Below, piece after piece: positions 13,751 to 17,019 of a DNA stretch of 17,019 bases. The stretch comes from an uncultured Bacilli bacterium (GTDB lineage Bacteria > Bacillota_I > Bacilli_A > RF39 > UBA660). The DNA lies in NCBI GenBank assembly GCA_947625715.1, contig CANQPR010000020.1, positions 1 to 17,019 on the forward strand, in the 5' to 3' direction. Both the position numbers and the translations under genes were made by a program. The notes under the pieces were generated by a model, which was not told the origin of the DNA, made no database searches, and saw nothing but the letters and a program-made list of their open reading frames with translations. Numbering within the stretch: position 1 is the stretch's first letter; every line of letters starts with the position of its first letter.

Positions 13751-13828
13751 AAAAAAGAAAAAGCATGGGAATTATTTAAAGAAACAGGCAAAATAGAATA
13801 TTATTTAAAATATAAAGGAAAGATGTGA
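13748..13828 (+). CDS. yqzL: YqzL-like small protein
   Basis: A 26-codon ORF between era and recO encoding MKKEKAWELFKETGKIEYYL and KYKGKM. B. subtilis has yqzL (47 aa) in exactly this position, and the W..F..TG.I..Y pattern matches that family. The function is unknown. AAAGGA at 13734-13739 is a good ribosome site. The protein is unusually short, lacking the C-terminal part of the Bacillus protein. Its stop lies 5 nt before the recO start, and the ribosome site for recO is within it. Confidence 0.7.
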   Translation: MKKEKAWELFKETGKIEYYLKYKGKM

Positions 13829-13833
13829 TAATT

Positions 13834-14565
13834 ATGATAACCAAAGTAGAAGGCTTTATTTTAAGTACGGTTAATTATGGCGAAACTTCTCTGGTTATTC
13901 AATTATTTACAAAAGAATATGGAATCATTGGTTTAATGGCAAAGGGCGCAAAAAGTATGAAAAACAAATTACATGCTTTAACTTTACCTTATACTTATGG
14001 TTTTTTTTATGTGTATTTAAAACCTAATAAATTATCCATTTTAAAAGATGTTGATTTAATAACACCTTTTAAAAACATTCATAATGATATAACTTTAATA
14101 TCGACAATGACATATCTTAGTGATTTAACAGCCCAAGTTTTTAAGGAAAGCGAAGAACAAATTATTTATGATTTATTTATCAATGGTTTAAAAAAAATTG
14201 AAGATGGTTTTGACCCTTTAGTAATAACTAATATTTTGGAAGTAAAATATTTAAATTTTTTAGGGGTTGGTTTTGTTTTAGATTCTTGCATAAATTGTCA
14301 AAGTAAAACTAATATTGTAACAATAGGTGAAGGGGGATTAATTTGTAAAAATTGTTATGTTAATGAACCTATTATCCCTTTAGCGTGCATTAAACTTATT
14401 CGGTTATATGAATATGTTGATATAAATAGTATTAAAAATATTAATGTATCTGATAAAAATAAAAAAATAATTGATGTCTTTTTGGAAAATTATTATCATC
14501 AATATACAGGTATGTATTTAAAAAGTAAGAAATTTTTGGATAAAATAAAAGATTCTATATCATAA
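13834..14565 (+). CDS. recO: DNA repair protein RecO
   Basis: Works with RecF and RecR to load RecA on SSB-coated gaps and also anneals single strands. The N-terminal OB fold begins MITKVEGFILSTVNYGETS, matching the RecO start, and continues with KEYGIIGLMAKGAKS and LPYTYGFFYVYL. The C-terminal zinc site is CINCQSK...CKNC (CxxC and CxxC). It is 243 aa, normal length. ATG 13834 is chosen over GTG 13825 by family alignment and by spacing from GGAAAG (13817-13822). It ends within a bidirectional terminator and overlaps the convergent regulator gene by 11 bp. Confidence 0.95.
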   Translation: MITKVEGFILSTVNYGETSLVIQLFTKEYGIIGLMAKGAKSMKNKLHALTLPYTYGFFYVYLKPNKLSILKDVDLITPFKNIHNDITLISTMTYLSDLTAQVFKESEEQIIYDLFINGLKKIEDGFDPLVITNILEVKYLNFLGVGFVLDSCINCQSKTNIVTIGEGGLICKNCYVNEPIIPLACIKLIRLYEYVDINSIKNINVSDKNKKIIDVFLENYYHQYTGMYLKSKKFLDKIKDSIS

Positions 14566-14579
14566 TGGAATCTTTATTT
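14543..14579. terminator. Bidirectional terminator between recO and the XRE gene
   Basis: AAAGATTC (14548-14555) pairs with GAATCTTT (14568-14575). Outside a one-base bulge, AAAT (14543-14546) pairs with ATTT (14576-14579). Both flanks are A/T-rich, so it can stop transcripts from either side. It contains the stop codons of both convergent genes. Confidence 0.7.
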
Positions 14580-14773
14580 GTTTCATTGTCATATAAAACT
14601 TTAATCATATCTTCATCAGGAATGTTTAATGTTTTGCGTATTTTAATTAAAGTTTGAATAGTTGTTTTAGTTTCATCTTGTTCTATTCTTTGCAATTGTC
14701 GAGCAGAAATATTTAGTAGTTCTGCTAATTGTTCTTGTGTTAATCCACGCATTTTTCGATATTCTTTAATCAT
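14555..14773 (-). CDS. XRE-family HTH regulator
   Basis: A 72-aa DNA-binding protein, essentially one Cro/CI-type helix-turn-helix: MIKEYRKMRGLTQEQLAELL then NISARQLQRIEQDETKTTIQ and TLIKIRKTLNIP. The start is the ATG complementary to 14771-14773 because AGGTGG lies just upstream on the minus strand; an in-frame ATG at 14800 would run through the presumed operator. It has no effector domain. The gene is convergent with recO and divergent from the surface protein gene, with a 184-bp shared upstream region. Repeated TGACA/TGTCA half-sites just upstream suggest autoregulation and possibly control of the surface protein. A solo chromosomal regulator, or a remnant of an accessory locus, are both possible. 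Confidence 0.88.
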   Translation of the reverse strand: MIKEYRKMRGLTQEQLAELLNISARQLQRIEQDETKTTIQTLIKIRKTLNIPDEDMIKVLYDNETNKDSIMI

Positions 14774-14783
14774 ATTACCACCT

Positions 14784-14835
14784 GTGACATATTTTGTCAT
14801 ACAATACCGATAAATAACACGGTTTTAAATGTCAC
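14784..14835. promoter_or_regulatory. Putative operator of the XRE regulator
   Basis: TGACA (14785-14789) and TGTCA (14795-14799) form an inverted repeat with a 5-nt gap. GTGACAT (14784-14790) is also mirrored by ATGTCAC (14829-14835). On the minus strand a candidate promoter, TTGATT, a 16-nt gap and GATAAT, lies further upstream near 14850-14875, so the half-sites would fall around or just after the transcription start of the regulator gene. That they bind this regulator is inference. Confidence 0.5.
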
Positions 14836-14896
14836 CTATCTGTATTATCATCATAAACTAGGAAAAATCAACCCCATAAAAACAGGAAAAAAGCCA

Positions 14897-14927
14897 TTGA
14901 CGGGGGGGGGGTATTATATAATATAAT
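14897..14927 (+). promoter_or_regulatory. Promoter with a ten-G tract in its spacer
   Basis: TTGACG (14897-14902) is a near-consensus -35. The run of ten G occupies 14902-14911. TATAAT occurs at 14917-14922 (14-nt spacer) and overlapping at 14922-14927 (19-nt spacer). Neither spacing is the preferred 17, so gain or loss of a few G would shift promoter strength. It lies 30-60 bp before the surface protein gene. Confidence 0.7.
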
Positions 14928-14953
14928 AAAAGAAGATACGGAGGTCTTCTTTT
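14928..14953 (+). promoter_or_regulatory. 5' leader hairpin presenting GGAGG
   Basis: AAAAGAAGA (14928-14936) and TCTTCTTTT (14945-14953) are perfect 9-bp arms. The 8-nt loop TACGGAGG contains the ribosome site (14940-14944). Linearly the site is 13 nt from ATG 14958, which is long. The hairpin would sit at the extreme 5' end of the transcript and could stabilise the mRNA, adjust translation, or act as a weak attenuator because U-rich sequence follows. Confidence 0.65.
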
Positions 14954-14957
14954 ATTT

Positions 14958-16280
14958 ATGAAATTAAGTCAATATAAAGAGAAAAAGAAAAATAAAAAAA
15001 TAATAATTGTTTTTGTAGCTATCATTTTTTTAATAGGAGGAGTAGCAATAGGAATAACTTTTGCAAACTTTAAAACACAAAAATCATTTAAGGTGATAGA
15101 GGGCAATTTTATCTATGAAGGAAAAGGAGATATAATATTTGCCTTTTATAAAGATAATAAACAAGTAAATGAAATACCAAAAGAAGAAGAATTTTACGAT
15201 TTTGAAAAGGGAATTTGTACAAATAATGCAACTGTAGTATGGAATAGTAAAATAAAAAAAGCATTGATATCTGATTTAACAACAACAGGAACTAAGTGTG
15301 ATTTATATTTTGTTAAAAATCAAAGTAAAGAATATTTTGGAAATTTACAGAAATCTAAACCAACAGAGTTAGTTTATGATGGAACTTCTGATAATAATTT
15401 ACGATTTATAGGAGCAAATCCTAATAATTATGTTGCGTTTAATAATGAAACCTGGCGGATAATAGGAGTTATGAATAACATAGAAGATGAAGAAAATGAA
15501 ATATTAAAAAGTCACATAAAAATTATTAGAGATAGTATAGGAGAATATAGTTGGGATTCAACTAGTGGTACATATCCTAATGGAATAAATGAATGGAGTA
15601 CATCAGCTATATCAAAAGTTTTAAATGAAAATTTTTATCAAAAAAAAGCAGGAGGTACATGCTATAGTGGTGAAAATAAATATGTAAAAGAATGTCCGAA
15701 ATGGGAGAGTATTGGTTTAAATGATGATGCAAGAGCCATGGTAAGTAAAATAAAATGGAATACAGGTACAACCCCAGTGGATATTTATTTAAACCAAGAT
15801 TTAGGTACACCGACATATATGTATGAAATGGAGCGAAGTGATAATGATGGTCATTTATGTGATAGTAGTGCATCTAACTGTAGTAGTGTTAGAGAAAGGA
15901 CAACAAATTGGACAGGTTATGTAGGCTTGATGTATCCAAGTGATTATGGGTTTGCAACGAGTGGTGGGGGAGAGACAAAAAGGCAAAAATGTTTAACGAC
16001 AGGTATGTATAAATGGTATAGTGGAACAAATCAAACTAACTGTGCTAAAAATAGTTGGTTATATGGTAATAGTTCATGGACGATAACGCCTTCTCCTCAT
16101 GACCAATATGATAATCATGTGTTTTATATTTACGATAGTGGATTAGTAAATGGTAGTGCATCCGCTAGTTCTCCTTATGCTATCCGTCCTGTTGTGTATT
16201 TAAATAGTAACATCAAAATTGAAGAAGATGAAAGTGAAGACTATGGCTCTAGTACCAATCCTTTTCGGTTAGTAGTCTAA
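14958..16280 (+). CDS. Secreted or anchored surface protein, cysteine-paired, family of unknown function
   Basis: A 440-aa protein with a Lys-rich N terminus and one hydrophobic segment (~14-36), a signal peptide or membrane anchor. Next comes a small domain (~45-110) with one cysteine pair (C87, C104) in a GICTNNATVVWNS...TKCDLYF pattern. The large C-terminal domain (~155-440) contains WRIIGV (166-171), YVGLMYPSDYGFATSGGG (321-338), WLYGNSSWTITPSP, and a terminal YAIRPVVYLNSNIKI. The remaining cysteines also fall in pairs (235/246, 301/308, 345/362), suggesting disulfides outside the cell. I recognise this architecture from surface proteins that occur in many copies in gut Firmicutes, but know of no established function. 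No LPXTG motif is present. Upstream are the poly-G promoter and the 5' hairpin. No terminator is evident after it. Confidence 0.75.
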   Translation: MKLSQYKEKKKNKKIIIVFVAIIFLIGGVAIGITFANFKTQKSFKVIEGNFIYEGKGDIIFAFYKDNKQVNEIPKEEEFYDFEKGICTNNATVVWNSKIKKALISDLTTTGTKCDLYFVKNQSKEYFGNLQKSKPTELVYDGTSDNNLRFIGANPNNYVAFNNETWRIIGVMNNIEDEENEILKSHIKIIRDSIGEYSWDSTSGTYPNGINEWSTSAISKVLNENFYQKKAGGTCYSGENKYVKECPKWESIGLNDDARAMVSKIKWNTGTTPVDIYLNQDLGTPTYMYEMERSDNDGHLCDSSASNCSSVRERTTNWTGYVGLMYPSDYGFATSGGGETKRQKCLTTGMYKWYSGTNQTNCAKNSWLYGNSSWTITPSPHDQYDNHVFYIYDSGLVNGSASASSPYAIRPVVYLNSNIKIEEDESEDYGSSTNPFRLVV

Positions 16281-16329
16281 TATTTTAATTATTTCATATA
16301 ATTTAATAGTTTTATTTATCTTTAATATA

Positions 16330-16338
16330 TGTTAAAAT
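16330..16338 (+). promoter_or_regulatory. Putative extended -10 for the small membrane protein gene
   Basis: TGT directly before TAAAAT (16333-16338) forms an extended -10, about 28 nt before ATG 16366. The -35 region (TTTATT-like) is weak. Confidence 0.4.
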
Positions 16339-16365
16339 ACGTTTAAGTTATATGGGGTGGTTGTA

Positions 16366-16860
16366 ATGGATAAGGAAGAAAAATATCAAAAAAGATATTT
16401 AAAAAAAATCAAATTAATGATGGCTTTTTCTGTTTTATTAGTTATTTTAGTTTTTGCTGTTATGACATTGAGTTTAAATAAACATTTATTTACAATTCAA
16501 AATATTGAAAGATTAGCTAAATATCCTGATTACTCTTTGTATCGTCTATCTTTTGGTAAAAATAATAAATGTGGAGAAAGATATAAAACTTTAGTATATG
16601 AAAATGAAGATATAAAGTTTTATACTTTGTGCAAAAATGATATATATGTATATTATGATAGTACTAAAACAACTTTATCTCATGCATTAAAAAATGAATA
16701 TTTAACTTTAGACTTATTAAAAAATCCTGCTAAAAAAGAAAGCTTTAAAGATTATCAAACATATACTTTTGTAAGTGCTGAGAAAAGTAAAGATAGTTAT
16801 ATGCTAACAATTAAACCTCAAGATAATGATAAAACACTTGTTTCTATTGAGTCTTTATAA
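16366..16860 (+). CDS. Membrane-anchored protein of unknown function
   Basis: A 164-aa protein I do not recognise. A basic N terminus (KEEKYQKRYLKKIKLM) precedes one transmembrane segment (~17-38), so most of the chain is outside the cell. The outer part has two cysteines (in NNKCGERYK and YTLCKNDIY) that could pair, and a Lys-rich, beta-looking remainder ending TLVSIESL. ATG 16366 is chosen because GGGGTGG (16354-16360) is well spaced; GTG 16357 is inside that site. It follows the surface protein gene on the same strand, perhaps with its own promoter. A terminator overlaps its stop codon. Confidence 0.75.
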   Translation: MDKEEKYQKRYLKKIKLMMAFSVLLVILVFAVMTLSLNKHLFTIQNIERLAKYPDYSLYRLSFGKNNKCGERYKTLVYENEDIKFYTLCKNDIYVYYDSTKTTLSHALKNEYLTLDLLKNPAKKESFKDYQTYTFVSAEKSKDSYMLTIKPQDNDKTLVSIESL

Positions 16861-16869
16861 GACTTTTTT
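16850..16869 (+). terminator. Terminator overlapping the stop of the small membrane protein gene
   Basis: AGTCTT (16850-16855) pairs with AAGACT (16859-16864) around TAT, followed by further T to 16869. The TAA stop lies in the loop and right arm. Confidence 0.75.
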
Positions 16870-16915
16870 GGCTCTAAATAATTTAGTGGGGAGCAAAATT
16901 TCATTAAAGCATTAT

Positions 16916-16942
16916 AAAATAAGGGTTTGTCCCTTATTTTTC
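16916..16942 (+). terminator. Second, stronger terminator; group II intron insertion flank
   Basis: AAAATAAGGG (16916-16925) and CCCTTATTTT (16931-16940) are perfect 10-bp arms around TTTGT, with T-rich sequence after. The A-rich left side makes it work in both directions. The group II intron begins only a few bases downstream. Confidence 0.85.
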
Positions 16943-16945
16943 TAT

Positions 16946-17019
16946 GTGTGTCGTGCATGACATTTAGCTAGAGGGTGAAAGTCCCTTATACGCGTAGGTA
17001 TCGACGAAGTATTAGAGAA
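16946..17019 (+). mobile_element. 5' end of a group II intron (domain I), cut by the window edge
   Basis: The sequence starts with the group II 5' consensus GTGTG (16946-16950). A short hairpin with arms TGTC and GACA follows (16949-16962), then GAGGGTGAAAGTCCCT (16971-16986), the strongly conserved early domain I element of bacterial introns. Downstream, GTAGGTATCGACGAAGTATTAG resembles the corresponding region of the class C intron from Oceanobacillus iheyensis. Insertion just after a terminator stem fits class C target choice. The reverse transcriptase ORF and domains II-VI would lie beyond the window. The exact class is inferred. Confidence 0.85.

Noticed and set aside
15607..15873. Minus-strand ORF opposite the surface protein gene
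   Set aside because: His/Tyr/Leu-rich shadow translation without start signals.
1..17019. Mycoplasma-type genetic code suggested by AT richness
   Set aside because: Trp is encoded by TGG and several genes stop at TGA; cell-wall synthesis genes are also present.

Overview
The window is very AT-rich chromosomal DNA from a low-GC Gram-positive bacterium. TGG encodes Trp and TGA is used as a stop, so the code is standard. Peptidoglycan genes (mraY, a SpoVD/FtsI-like transpeptidase) and an LtaS-type sulfatase mean it has a cell wall. The Bacillus-like gene neighbourhoods (ylqF-rnhB-topA; ybeY-era-yqzL-recO) and the surface protein family seen in the right third suggest an uncultured, gut-type Bacilli/Erysipelotrichia-like lineage. 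That placement is inference.

Layout. (1) 1-3111 is an accessory array: a short partial ORF, a truncated DinD-like gene, an intact RhuM-family gene, and a frameshifted Bro-N antirepressor-like gene. The DinD/RhuM and RhuM/Bro-N gaps hold two homologous copies of a ~200-bp leader. The array abuts the housekeeping gene ylqF. (2) 3104-8607 is a compact run ylqF-rnhB-ltaS-like-topA, with overlapping or closely spaced genes, ending in a terminator. (3) 8646-11620 holds the transpeptidase and mraY, ending in a terminator. (4) 11661-14565 has a good promoter driving vanZ-like-ybeY-era-yqzL-recO; yqzL is only 26 codons. It ends in a bidirectional terminator shared with a convergent XRE-type regulator. 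(5) 14774-16860 holds the regulator's operator region, a promoter with a run of ten G between its -35 and -10 elements, a secreted cysteine-paired surface protein, and a small membrane-anchored protein of unknown function. (6) 16850-17019 has two terminators, with the 5' end of a group II intron starting just after the second.

Most notable observations. All three DinD/RhuM/Bro-N genes carry a long, tight inverted repeat at the homologous position of their N-terminal domain, although the arm sequences differ. Each of these genes also ends in an ATGAATGA/ATGAATAA stop-start overlap with a ylqF-like start (two fossil starts and the real ylqF), as if cassettes had been inserted repeatedly at the 5' end of ylqF. 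The poly-G promoter looks like a phase-variation switch for the surface protein. No recombinase, CRISPR array, tRNA or rRNA was seen.
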